Assembly (NCBI GenBank): GCA_022315425.1
Contig: JAIUPT010000042.1
Span: 930,001 to 994,000, forward strand
DNA length: 64,000 nt
Source: Pseudevernia furfuracea
Taxonomy: Eukaryota; Ascomycota; Lecanoromycetes; Lecanorales; Parmeliaceae
Reading direction: 5' to 3'
Positions 33,534 to 44,103 of the stretch are shown piece by piece. Position numbers and translations under genes: made by a program. The stretch's first letter is position 1. The number at the start of each line of letters is the position of its first letter. A model generated the notes under the pieces. It did not search any database, was not told the DNA's origin, and was given only the letters and a program-made list of their open reading frames with translations.

Positions 33534-35237
33534 ATGATGGCATCTTCATTGATCGTTGCCGCTTCGGCGTTATTGTCCGTTGCTGCTGCTGCACCTGTTC
33601 AGGGTGGTATTTTCCCAGGATCGCTGGAAGCCAGACAAGCTCCGAGTTGCAACACAGGCACTCAAGTCAGCAATCTCGCTACTTATGACAGTTCCTGCTG
33701 GAATACACTCAACATTATGACATATTTGACAAATTGGAAGGCGACAACTCCTATCTGTACCGACGCAGAAAATAGCGCAGGGCAAACATTGAGCTGCTGC
33801 GGGGCTTCCGAGCCCTGGTCAACCTGCTTTCTACGATTGGCTACCAAGCAAATGAATGCTTACGACTGTACGCAACTTGGCCCTACTGGGAGCGGACCAA
33901 CCTGTTCCCTTGAAGGAGAGAATGGAGCGTTTGCTTTGGATTCAGGCCTAGATCCGACTATTGCTTCACAGGTTAATTATGTGGCACTCACCACCATAAT
34001 GATCAACAACTTCTTTGCTGCCTATTATACAGGTCAGTTGCTTTTCACTTGTCCGACATGATGTTCAAGCGTTGATCATCGACATAGCTCTCCAAAGCGT
34101 TACATTCAACGAAGAACATACCTTGAATTCTATGCTTTCAAGTACCGTTTCGACCAAGCTGAATATGAATGTGGGCGTGGATTTACAGAATGTGATGGCG
34201 GCATTGACCCTAGGTCTAGCATTCCCTGAGGTACGTACTTCCCAGCTCTCATTTTCACCATCCACCGCATTGACCCTTCCAAGTTCGGAACCCCTCGAGC
34301 CAATATCATCTCCTCCGACGGCACAACCACCACAAGCACAAACCCGACCAAGCGTGACCCACAAACTTCAGACATGGGCACATCATCGAGTTCTGCTCCC
34401 GCAAGCAGCGTATCCATCGTTGCCGGTGGCTGCGATAAAAGCTGGCTAGCCGCTTATTACCAAAACGGTCGACACACTCGCAGACAACAGGCAGTCACCT
34501 GTACGAATGTAACACACACCGAGTCCTTCAGTCCCTCAACTGCCGCCTTAGACTCCACTTCCCCACCCGTCGTCATCTTCAACAAAGCCCTCCAGCAAAG
34601 CCCCAATGTCGCGTCAGCAATGTGGCCCTCCACTCTCAACCCCGCCACCGATACCCTCACGAACCTCTCCAGCTTCAGCCTCCACAACAGCGCAAGCTAC
34701 GCCCCCATCCTAACCGCCGGTCTTCAGCTCATCATGAACGACGTCGGCACCTTCATCGCCTTCGCCGGCAATGGCATTTTTTCTACCCCCTTTCCCTCTA
34801 CCAGCGAACCCACCGCCTACACCACAGGCTACACCGGTGCCCTAGACACCTACATTCTCTCCGTGATCCTAGCCAAAAACTCCATTTCCGCAACCCCGGG
34901 TTCGATCGTCACGGCAAACCCTTGCACCAGCGGTCCAGTGTGCACTTCATCTTACTGGTCGCCCGTCACAGGGCGTCAGTACTCGTTTACGGGATCGAAC
35001 ACATACACGTTATTCAGTCAGGCCTTGGCAACGATGACGGTGGATCTACCGGTGCTGTTTGACGGTGCCTACAACTGCACCTTTGCGGGTCAGGCTGGCG
35101 GGTCGGTGGTGAGACTCAACGCTGATAGTTCGTTGAACATGGCGTGTTTGAGCGTGCTGCCGATGTATGTGGGACACGGCGGGTGTCCTAATGGTGCCGT
35201 TTGGGTGAATAATAAATGTCCGTTTGGTCAGGGTTGA
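33534..35237 (+). CDS. Secreted Cys-rich protein, unknown
   Basis: Three exons: 33534-34032, 34088-34230 and 34284-35237, about 531 aa. Introns are 55 and 53 bp (GTCAGT...GACATAG; GTACGT...TCCAAG), and the frames agree. A signal peptide (ASSLIVAASALLSVAAAAP) is present. The N-terminal domain is Cys-rich (APSCNTGTQVSNL, SSCWNTLNIM, TLSCCGASEPWSTCFL, AYDCTQLGPTGSGPTCSLE). A Ser/Thr/Ala linker follows (SSDGTTTTSTNPTK), then a longer C-terminal domain with CTSGPVCTSSYWSPVTGRQY and a closing GGCPNGAVWVNNKCPFG. No GPI tail or catalytic motif. Probably extracellular; I do not recognise the function. Confidence 0.75.
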
Positions 35238-36059
35238 GAACCTGGCGGATCAAGGGAGGGTGGGACAGCGCCTTTCGTTTTTGAAGCAGTGGAGAGAGAT
35301 GGATGTGGGGTGATGAATGTGGGTGGATGAATGTGGGTGGATAAGTAGACGGGGAACCTCGGGCGGCTTCCATCCAATTTTCACCGACTCTAGATAGCTT
35401 ACGTTCCTTTCGCAGTAAAGTAATGGGAACGACTGTCTCCATCACTCATCCCATCCAGGACGTTACGCTTTTGTTTGAGCAAAACCTCATGGTAACCAAC
35501 TCCATTGACTTATAAGGGTTCAAAGGCAAGGCAAGGTAAGTCTCGTCTTATACAGTAGAGTATGGTGTCGAAAGTCTTTTTCCAACATCGGAACCGTATT
35601 TTTACATGAGACCCATAAGTAGTAGTACGTACAGAGAGAGACCTGTTTCTCAGGCATTATGTCCCGTAGATATCTTAGAGAGTGTATGGACTACGAGAAA
35701 GATGGCTATAGGAGCGGTAGAAGATTGGCAACCGGAGAGGGTACTTTATTGGCATACCATGTGTCAGCAATGCCTGCTTTGTACGACCAAACCCCCCGTA
35801 GTCACTAAATGGGTTTAAAAAACCCACATGCTGGATATGCGACACAGTCTTTCAGCGTACTACGGCTCTGTTCGTCAACTGATACGGGACTTCAGGCAAA
35901 CTCGAAGACACGGATCCCCGCGCCAAGTGCGCAGGCCAGGTGGGGCAGACGTCATTGCAAAATCAATGCTCGACCAACGACTCCACCATCATGCTCAATT
36001 ACTTCAACTCTATCCTTCCTCCTACAATCTCAATCTGAGCAAGTGAAAACATAAATACA
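35238..36059. other. Intergenic, tandem genes
   Basis: 3' flank of the secreted-protein gene and promoter of the dienelactone hydrolase-like gene. An imperfect GTGGATGAATGTGG repeat lies near 35303-35341. No gene seen. Confidence 0.4.
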
Positions 36060-37193
36060 ATGTCTGAAAACGTAGGAATGAGCGACTGTTGCCTGAGTGG
36101 CAAGGTGCATCAAGGCCAACCCGCCGGCAGAGAGGATGAAATCGGCGGCCTCCCGACTTACATTTCGGAGCCAAAGGACCAATCCAAGGCCAAGACGATA
36201 ATCTTCATTAGCGACAGTGTCTCTCACTGTGATCATCATCGTTTACACCGCTGACTTCCAAACGTTTAGTCTTCGGCTACAAGTTCCCCAACGTCCGCCT
36301 CCTTGCCGACGAATATGCCAAGGCGGGCTTCTACGCATACGTGCCGGACTTTCATCAAGGCGACTCCTTGCCAGTGTCCTTTCTGGAAGTTGTCGAGCCC
36401 CCTCTCAAGACGAAAGAAACACTCAGCCTAGTCGACAAGGCCAAGAATGCCGCCATGGTGCCTGCCACTTTGGGCCCATGGCTCGCCAAGCACCGCGAAG
36501 GTGTCTCCCGGCCCTTGATCGATGGCTTCGTCAATTCCGTGCGCATGACGCCTGGCACGAACAAGATCGGCGCAGTCGGGTTCTGCTGGGGAGGGCGGTA
36601 TGCGATTCTGCAAGCCCACGGGCAGGGCAAGAGCGGAAAGGGCAGTGACATTGGGGGTGTGGATGCGGCGTATGCTGTAAGACACTTTTCGGAGTCGCAT
36701 CTTCCTGTTTGATCCTGAGGTCCCAAGTCACAAGACCTGTGACTGGAGCAGACTACTCGTTCTGTCACGCCTTAGGCACTCTCAACATATCTGGTGGCGC
36801 GAAAATCTATCTCGAGATTGGAATACTGACTCCGAAATGTACTAGTGTCATCCTAGCTTGGTCGCTGTGCCGGCGGACTTTGATCCCGTGGAGAAGCCGC
36901 TGAGTCTGGCGATGGGGACAAAGGATACTCTTTTAGATCAGGGAACTGTAGGCAAGATTCAAGATTTAATGGCAAAGAAGACGGAGGTGCCGCACGAGAT
37001 TAGAGTGAGCTGGCCCATGCTTTGTATTCGAGGTTCGTTCTGGTGGTTTGGGGCTGATATATTGCAATAGCTGTATGAGGACCAGGTCCACGGATTTGCA
37101 CTTCGGAGTGATTGGAGTAGCGATAGGGATAAGAAGGCTATGGACGAGGCGGCACAGCAGGGCATTAAGTGGTTCTCGAAGTACCTGTCATAG
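36060..37193 (+). CDS. Dienelactone hydrolase family protein
   Basis: Four exons: 36060-36216, 36270-36676, 36846-37004 and 37071-37193, about 281 aa, usual for the family. Every junction rebuilds family sequence: IFISDIFGYKFPNVRLLADEYA across intron 1, AAYACHPSLVAVPADF across intron 2 and HEIRLYEDQVHGFALRSDW across intron 3. Branch sites CTGAC are visible in introns 1 and 2. The alpha/beta-hydrolase triad is readable: nucleophile Cys in VGFCWGG, Asp in GTKDTLLDQG and His in QVHGFA. Family members hydrolyse dienelactone-like or other small esters and lactones. Cytosolic. Here the substrate is unknown, and no pathway neighbours are close. Confidence 0.9.
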
Positions 37194-38248
37194 GTTTATT
37201 GTTCATTCGCGACATGCTGACGCACCACCTTGCTGCACAATTGAGACGCATGAAGCTGTTTTAGGATAGATAGTTGATCAGTCCTAATACATCGACGCCT
37301 TTTCATGCATGCTGTAGAGTATATCTATAGTATTTCCCTTTTGATTTGCGCATGGGTTCAGGCTATCGTTCCTAGCTGCATAGCCAGCCGTTCAACTATT
37401 GCAGACCTCATGCAGGTACTATAGCGGCTCCCCGCGAAGAAGACATGGCTTTGGACTAAATCGATATGAGTACTTGGTCGGTTGAGATCGGTAGCCGTTG
37501 GGGTATTCGCACAGGGCTGATTGAAATATGCACCATGCAGCACCTCATCTTGGGATTTTTCAATTTTCGCACTATTGTTTGGTGTCTGACTTGGACAGGG
37601 TGTGATAGTGTGATAGTGTGATAGATGATAGATGATAGATAACTAAGTACGAGTCGCGAAGTTGAAAAGATGGAAGAGGCAAACCCGATTGAGCAGACCT
37701 TATCTTAGTTACACAGTCTAACGGGAAGCATGACGCGCTACCAAGATCCACTAGCCGCGCCTTCCAAATTGAGATGCTCAACGGTATGGTATTTCCCCTT
37801 CCAATTGACGCCCATTTTTCCTTTTACTCTCTTTTACACGACTTTACACGACCTATCCATCTCAAGGCTAAGCCACTCCTTCACATTGCTTCTTTAATCC
37901 CTCCAAGAGAGCGAGTCTGAATGCTCTTTTATACTCTGGCTCACTCGTAGCGTCACGAGTGAAACCCTCTTGGACCTCTTGGTGCAAAGAGGCTGCCTCC
38001 AACATTCCCTTTCAACATTTATCTACCCTCATTTTTCTTAGCTTATCCACCGCCTTCCATCTCTCGAATCATCCTGCATCACGCGACCCATGAAAGGAAA
38101 TCAATTGAAAACAGCCCTCAAAGTGGAGACTCACCCTTCTTCCTCCTCAAATTTCACAGCAATCTGACCGACTGAGCCCAATTTTGCCCACATTTACCAC
38201 AATCAATCGTCAAAGAGCATAATTCACCCTGCATGCTCCACTGCAGTC
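37194..38248. other. Intergenic, tandem genes
   Basis: About 1 kb without a supported gene. A small tandem repeat (GTGTGATA then GATAGAT units) lies at 37599-37641. The last 300 bp, pyrimidine-rich, is the likely promoter of the next gene. Confidence 0.4.
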
Positions 38249-38839
38249 ATGTCCTACAATGAGAAACATATCGTCGGTGCCCAAGTCGTTCACCTAGAAC
38301 CACCGCCAAAACCGTCTTACAACAATACCCTCACCAAAACCGAGAGCATCTCCAATTCAACCTTATATCCTTCCTCCGAGTACGATGCTGCCTCAAGAGA
38401 TGACTACCCACCATCCTCAGATCATCCCTTCTCCCCTTTCTACTCTCACCCTACAACCCGCACTTCCCTCGAACAAAAGAGATCCGAGTCCAAAGTTCGC
38501 TTCCAAATCTACGAAAATGACCTCGAAGCCGGCTCACGAGTCACTCAATTCACACAACCTGAGCCAGCCCAGCACTCTCATACAGATGATGCAGTATGGC
38601 CATCCAGTAAAGTGCGAAAGCAGCACGAGGCGATGATCAAGAGCAAGGAGCACAATTCATACAGTCCTTTGAAACGTTTGAGCAAGAAGCAGAAATTCTG
38701 TGTAAAGCTCTTGATTGCTATCGTTATCATCGGGGCGATAACGGGTTTGGGAGTCGGGATAACGAAGGCGGTTGGGGGTGGTGTCTTCAGGACATCCAGC
38801 AATTCAAGCGCTCCAATTGGGAACAACCATAATCGTTGA
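38249..38839 (+). CDS. Single-pass membrane protein, unknown
   Basis: Single exon, 196 aa, with a clean ATG at 38249. Residues 1-145 are hydrophilic and disordered, rich in Ser, Pro, Tyr and Glu. A basic stretch (LKRLSKKQKFCVK) precedes one transmembrane segment (LLIAIVIIGAITGLGVGI), and a short Ser/Asn tail with one or two N-glycosylation-like sites follows. The positive-inside rule predicts a cytosolic N-terminus. It looks like a small tail-anchored or type II-like membrane protein; no family recognised. Its own promoter is pyrimidine-rich, as in well-expressed fungal genes. Confidence 0.65.
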   Translation: MSYNEKHIVGAQVVHLEPPPKPSYNNTLTKTESISNSTLYPSSEYDAASRDDYPPSSDHPFSPFYSHPTTRTSLEQKRSESKVRFQIYENDLEAGSRVTQFTQPEPAQHSHTDDAVWPSSKVRKQHEAMIKSKEHNSYSPLKRLSKKQKFCVKLLIAIVIIGAITGLGVGITKAVGGGVFRTSSNSSAPIGNNHNR

Positions 38840-39942
38840 GAGGCCGAAGATGACGTTGGTACGACGCGGTATGCACAACTTCTATCCACCTTCTACAAGC
38901 GGGTCACCGAGACTAACGTTACGAAGGTTACGCTTAAGTGCTCTGTCTCCCTTTGAATCGATTCCAATCTCCGGGCGGCTGCGTTCACATTTTTGCTCTA
39001 TCGATTCCGCGCAGCGAGCCCTTTTACCGGTCTCCGATGCGCCTCAGCACGTCACTGTGGTGCTGCTGCCGCAACGTTTTTCTCTCTTGTCACGAGGAAC
39101 TCCAGCGCCCTCCATGATGCTTTCTCCACAGACCTGAGGAAGCTATAACGGCTCTCATGGTTCGCCGTATATATGTTATGACTTGTAAAGAGCGGCTCAT
39201 TGCGCCGTACATACATGCGCATCTATTGGGTCGATGCGCGTTCACGTGAGAACATCAGGTTTGGCGAGGATGCTATTGGCTATCTGCACATGTCAGAATT
39301 GGTCGCGGAAAGTGTGGTCACATTCGAAGCGTGGTACGTGTCGATATGGGGGCCTGGAGCTCCAAGACAAGAGGACAGCTTAAACCAATGGCGGGTGGTC
39401 TCTGCACCGCTTGCTAATCCACCTCATTGAAGCAATCGTTCGTCTTCCAATCAATGAATACTTTGACGCTTGTGCAAAGCCTTAATATCACCTTCTCCTC
39501 TCCCTGTTTCCTTATGTCATTCGCCATCTTCCCTTCGACCGCCCTGAATCTTGCTGCCAGCTATGCTACCCTAATGGCTACCCCTTTTGCTCGCTGGAGT
39601 CCCATGAATTCCCCCATCGAATTTCTGACCTGCTTCCTCTGCATCACAGATAAATGATCATCTGACCGCACCAACAGTCATAAGCCTTGATCCACCTCTT
39701 CCCCGACAGGGTCTCAATTATTGGATACAGACAGACTCTGACCCGAACCGCCAGGACCGACGGTCGTCTTGATGAAGCATCAAGGTTTCCATCGCCATTC
39801 TTCCTTACCAGTAGCCTAGCGGAGATGGGGGATTCCGGGTATCTAATCTATTCCATTCTCATCTAATCTATTCTATTCTAATCTATCCTACCCAGAGCTT
39901 CCCTCGTTCCCGGATTGGCTGAAAATTCGGTGATGGAGCGGC

Positions 39943-40130
39943 GAGTTGAGTTGAGTTGAGTTGAGTCGAGTTGAGTTGAGTGAAGTGAGTGAAGTGAGTG
40001 AAGTGAGTGAAGTGAGTGAGGTGGAGTGAGTGAGTGAAGTGAGTTGAAGTGAGTTGAAGTGAGTGAGGTGAGTTGAAGTGAGTGAAGTGAGTGAAGTGAA
40101 GTGAGTGAAGTGAGCTGGTGAGTGAGTTGG
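39943..40130. repeat. GTTGA/GTGAGTGAA minisatellite
   Basis: Degenerate tandem array: first TTGAG units, then GTGAGTGAA units, with clear internal variants. It is probably length-variable between strains. Confidence 0.85.
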
Positions 40131-40217
40131 TTCTACTATAGTACAGACGTTGCTGGCAGACGGACGGACGAGACAAGACAAGACAAGACAAGACAAGACT
40201 GCGCGCGCCTCGCAGTT

Positions 40218-40250
40218 GTGCTCTCTTTCTCTCTCTCTTTCTCTCTTCTT

Positions 40251-40301
<51 letters not shown>

Positions 40302-40303
40302 GA
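40218..40303. repeat. CT/CTTT pyrimidine microsatellite
   Basis: About 85 bp of almost pure CT with occasional extra T, directly after an ACAAG pentamer array. Confidence 0.85.
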
Positions 40304-41259
40304 TCTCGATACTTACGTGGTTTTTATCGAAAAACAAGAAAAGGGGAGAGCCCACTTCGCCCGCTATAAAGGGGGATGGATTGTTTGTGAGTGAGCGAGG
40401 GATTGTTGGAAAGCCCCCCCGACCGACCAGGCGGATTGTGGGTGTGGGATTGATTGATTGATCCCTTTCGCTTGGGGGGTCTTGGGGTCTTGGTAGGGTG
40501 GGTGTTTTGTTTTTGTTTTTTCACCGCAGCGTCTGTCACGTTGAGTTGTGGAGGGGTGGCTTGAGCGAGCTTTTGGCTCGGTTGGGGTGGGGGGGGGGTT
40601 TTTTTTGTGGGGTTTTTTTGGGATATGGATACATACGTCTTTGGGTTGACATAGCTAGTCATGAAGGGAGGGGGGGGGGGGGCTTTGGATGTCTGCGTTT
40701 TATGGCTGGGCTGAGCTTGTGTGCGGAATATGATGGGCTTCTGATGGAGGGATGTGGTTGTTGTCGTTGTTCCGGGAAGGAAGGAAGGAATGAATGAATG
40801 GGGATGTCTTGCGCTCTCGGCTTGCTGTCTTTGGACTTTTCACGTCTTCTTCTTCTTCTTCTCCTTCTTCTTCTTCCTCCTCCTCCTTTCTCTGTCCTTC
40901 ACGTAAGTGCTTTACAGCTGCTCTTGCCGCGTTTTCAATTTTCCTCCTCGTATCATCCTGTTTTTGTCCGTCAGTCAGTCAGTCAGTATATTGCACCGGA
41001 GAGAAGTGGCGGCAATGAAATGAGGAATCAAAACCCCTTCTTGGGAACTGCGTGTTATTGTGCGGTAGAACATAACACGGGCGATTTGACATGGCGGAAG
41101 CAACCTTGCCCTCGGCTCCAAGTATATGTACAAGAAAGGTACAATCCCGAGGGGAGACCACACGGGTAAGAATATATACAACGTCCAAAATCCCAATCGA
41201 CAATGTCCAGCCACTCGTCCACCTCAGTCCACCACGTCGATGCTCCCATGCACAGACCT

Positions 41260-42990
41260 TCACGAGGAAGGAAACGGAAACTTCTTGACCGTCTCCTCCA
41301 TATCCTGCGCCACGAGCTGATGCACATGGCTCGTCGGGTCCAAATACTGCATCCAGTACCACTCATCCTGATGCTTCAACGTGACGCAGTAGTCCCAATT
41401 GTCCGTAATCTTGACCCCGTCCACCACGGTCCCGTTGATCGAAAGCACGTACGCCGTCTCCTCCGCGTCCCCGTCGCAGAACGAAGGCCACCCGTTCGTG
41501 TCTTTGATGTTGGGGAATTGACTGCCGGGGTTCGCGTAGAGGTTCGACATGAAGGTGAAGGCGTCGTAGTAGATGACTTTGTCCGCGTTGTTGTTGGGGA
41601 GGGCTTTGAGGGCGGCTTCGAGGGCGGTGTTGGCGGTGTTGATGACGGCGCCGAGGGCGTCCCATTGCGAGGTGGTGTTGATGCCGAGCCAGTTGGGCCA
41701 GAGTGGTGCGAGGTGCTTTGGATAGAGGTTGGCCACGAGGACATAGGGGGCTCCGGCGTCGAGCAATGTGGAGACCAGGTCTGGGATCTTGGTGGAGATG
41801 TTGCCGGCGAATTCGTCGTTGAGGGTTGGGGCGTCGATGCCGAGGGTTCCGTGGTACGCTGCGTCCATGTCGTTGGCACCGATCCACAGGAAATGGAGGG
41901 CGTCTTTATTCACGCCGCCCTGAATGTAGTCGTTGATCTGGACTTTGGCACTCGGGGCACCCCAACAAGTTTCACTGAATTCGCCATGATCGAACCACGG
42001 CCCGGCTACGAGACTTGCGCTGAAGTTGGATTGTTGCATTGTGTCGTCGATGGTTGCGCCGAAGTGGCTTCCTCCCCAAGCGTGCCCGAAAGCGAAGTTT
42101 TGGTCCATAGGCACGCCGAGGAGGTCGGTAAGATAGGAAACCGCGACAGGTCCGTTGGTCCAAGTTTTGGCGCCGTAGATCTTGTTTCCGTCAACTACAT
42201 CTGTCGGATTATTGGCTGCGACATTGTGGGCGTAACTGCCGTTCCCGTTATCTGACAGATTGTCTCCAAAAGCAACGAGGGCGCTGAATGGATACGACCC
42301 GCTGTGAGATGGGGCCGCTGCAGAGGAGGCTGCGGTAGATGCCGGGGAGTCTTTGGCTGAAACCACTGAGGAGGCTGGGGTAGTTGTCGTTGCCGGAGAA
42401 TCGGCGGCTGTTGAAGGTGACACTGTGGACATTAGCACCAGTGAGGCAGGATCTTCGGAGTTGGGAGTCTTGAGAGAGGCGAGAGAACTGGCGGAAAGGG
42501 TCGCGGATGTAGGACTAGCACCACCTCCGCTAGGAAGGTCGGAACCTGAATTATAACCCGAGTCGCCGGCGGTAGAGCTGGTCGTAGTGGGGTTCGACGG
42601 AGGTGCCTCGCCAGCGCCTGATTCGACCCCAGTTGTCTCAGGATTGGAAGGGAGTTGGTGAAACCTCCCGACGCCAGCGCCGTGCCCAAATCCTGAATAG
42701 GTCGGCTTTGGCCCAGAGACAGCCGTTACGGATCCATCGGGAAGTGTATAAGTAGTCAGTGAGTATTCCTTATCCTGATCCTTATCCTCAGGATGTTGCT
42801 CATAGCCCTCAGGCGGGGGCCCTGGAAGACGAATCGTCACATCAATATTCTCCACAATGGTGTCTTCTTCGAGCACGAGGGCCTCGGTGCGTTTTTCCTT
42901 GTCGTGGCGATGCCTATGAAGAGGATGGTGAGCGGCCAGCGCGAAAGAAGCCAGGCAAGAAAGCACATAGCAAAGAGCCGATCCACGCAT
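41260..42990 (-). CDS. Secreted SGNH/GDSL-like hydrolase with nucleophile Ser changed to Asn
   Basis: Single exon, about 576 aa. The ATG at 42990 is preferred because a signal peptide follows (MRGSALCYVLSCLASFALA); the open frame reaches further upstream without need. Residues 20-240 form a spacer that becomes Ser/Thr/Pro/Gly-rich. The SGNH domain occupies about residues 240-576. Block I reads FGDNLSDNGNGSY, so the usual Ser of GDSL is Asn. Other blocks look normal: Gly in WGGSHFGA, the Asn of LWIGANDMDA, and Asp/His in LDPTSHVHQ. Catalysis by the standard mechanism is therefore doubtful; the substrate could be a wall ester if it is active. Extracellular. Confidence 0.85.
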   Translation of the reverse strand: MRGSALCYVLSCLASFALAAHHPLHRHRHDKEKRTEALVLEEDTIVENIDVTIRLPGPPPEGYEQHPEDKDQDKEYSLTTYTLPDGSVTAVSGPKPTYSGFGHGAGVGRFHQLPSNPETTGVESGAGEAPPSNPTTTSSTAGDSGYNSGSDLPSGGGASPTSATLSASSLASLKTPNSEDPASLVLMSTVSPSTAADSPATTTTPASSVVSAKDSPASTAASSAAAPSHSGSYPFSALVAFGDNLSDNGNGSYAHNVAANNPTDVVDGNKIYGAKTWTNGPVAVSYLTDLLGVPMDQNFAFGHAWGGSHFGATIDDTMQQSNFSASLVAGPWFDHGEFSETCWGAPSAKVQINDYIQGGVNKDALHFLWIGANDMDAAYHGTLGIDAPTLNDEFAGNISTKIPDLVSTLLDAGAPYVLVANLYPKHLAPLWPNWLGINTTSQWDALGAVINTANTALEAALKALPNNNADKVIYYDAFTFMSNLYANPGSQFPNIKDTNGWPSFCDGDAEETAYVLSINGTVVDGVKITDNWDYCVTLKHQDEWYWMQYLDPTSHVHQLVAQDMEETVKKFPFPSS

Positions 42991-44103
42991 GGCTAGGAAC
43001 TTCCCCCCCAAAACAGGCAGATAATGCAGATGTAAGGAATGTATTGTATATAGCGCCAGCTGCGAAATTGGTAGAGACCGGCTATCACAAAGCAAGCAAG
43101 AAAGGATTGGACGTGATCAGATAGACCACCCAAGAAAAAGACGACAGCGACGGTGAGAAGAAAGCAAAGCAATGAGACTGAGAGACAGATATCTACATGA
43201 GATATGAAGCAAGGAAATTACGCCCTTGGCGGAGAGGCGGAGCTATCATAGGGGGGAGGGGGGACAATGAAACATCTAGGATGCCTTGAGCACTGCTAGG
43301 GTCGTTGCCGCCGGGTTGGGCTGACCGCGAATACTTACTCGTACGAGGTCTTGGGTGTTGGATGTTAGCGATGGATGGTAAGATGCACCCCATGAACAAA
43401 CTACCTGTACGGAGTAAGTAAGAAAGAGCACAACATGTCTTGAAAAAGCTTCTTGGAAATGTGGAATACTACAATGACCGCAGCCACCGAGTCCAGGCAT
43501 GATGATTAATAAGGTCCAACAGCCACGCGGCCTTTTAAGCCCACCATCTGCAAGACCGTCTGATAGTCCAATCACAAGTCTGAAGTCATATACACAGGTT
43601 GGTTGAGGGAGAGAAAAGTCAGGGCGTACAGTAGTAGTATGTACCTAGTAAGTAGTAAGGTAGTCGTGCAACGGTTGCAAAGTTGGGACTTGTCACTTGG
43701 GAGGGAGATTTAAGGGGTCGGTCCATCCCGCATTATTACTTATGGTTGGGGTTTGAACGTGAACTTAGCTTCTGACACTAAAGAATTATGTCTGCCATCT
43801 TAAGAATCTTTCCCTCGGTCCTCAAGGCCATGGTTGGAGAATTCTCATGGGGTTAAAAACCACCCGTGAAGTATGTTCGTCCAAGAAATCTGCGTAAGCG
43901 TGGGAAGAAGACGGCAAATTTCTGTGAAAGGAAGCGAATTTTTATTATATACGGATTTCAATAGCCTTGTAGTTTTACTATCTGTCAAGACCCAGAAGAT
44001 GCTGACCAACTCCGAGACGCTGTGCCCAACATGCCTGTCATGTCATCATCATCATCATCATCATCATCATAGTCGTAGACTTTGCACTCCGCCATCTTGG
44101 AAA
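42991..44103. other. Intergenic, promoter of the SGNH gene
   Basis: About 1.1 kb between tandem minus-strand genes. A CAT trinucleotide repeat at 44041-44070 lies near the 3' end of the ABC gene, and a TACGGAGT motif lies near 43408. No gene seen. Confidence 0.4.
44041..44070. repeat. CAT trinucleotide microsatellite
   Basis: About ten CAT/TCA units, 35 bp downstream of the ABC transporter stop codon. Confidence 0.85.

Larger units (their letters stand above)
38840..41259. other. Microsatellite-rich intergenic region between convergent genes
   Basis: 2.4 kb without a supported gene. It contains a GTGAGTGAA-type minisatellite (39943-40130), an ACAAG array (40172-40199), a long CT tract (40218-40303), a GATT repeat (40449-40461), G-runs (40589-40683) and a CTT repeat (40848-40880). 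It resembles the 20-21.3 kb region in composition. Confidence 0.5.

Noticed and set aside
41203..42255. 350-codon plus-strand open frame
   Set aside because: It lies antisense to the SGNH hydrolase gene; its length is explained by the GC-rich codon use of the real gene, and its protein has no recognisable motif.
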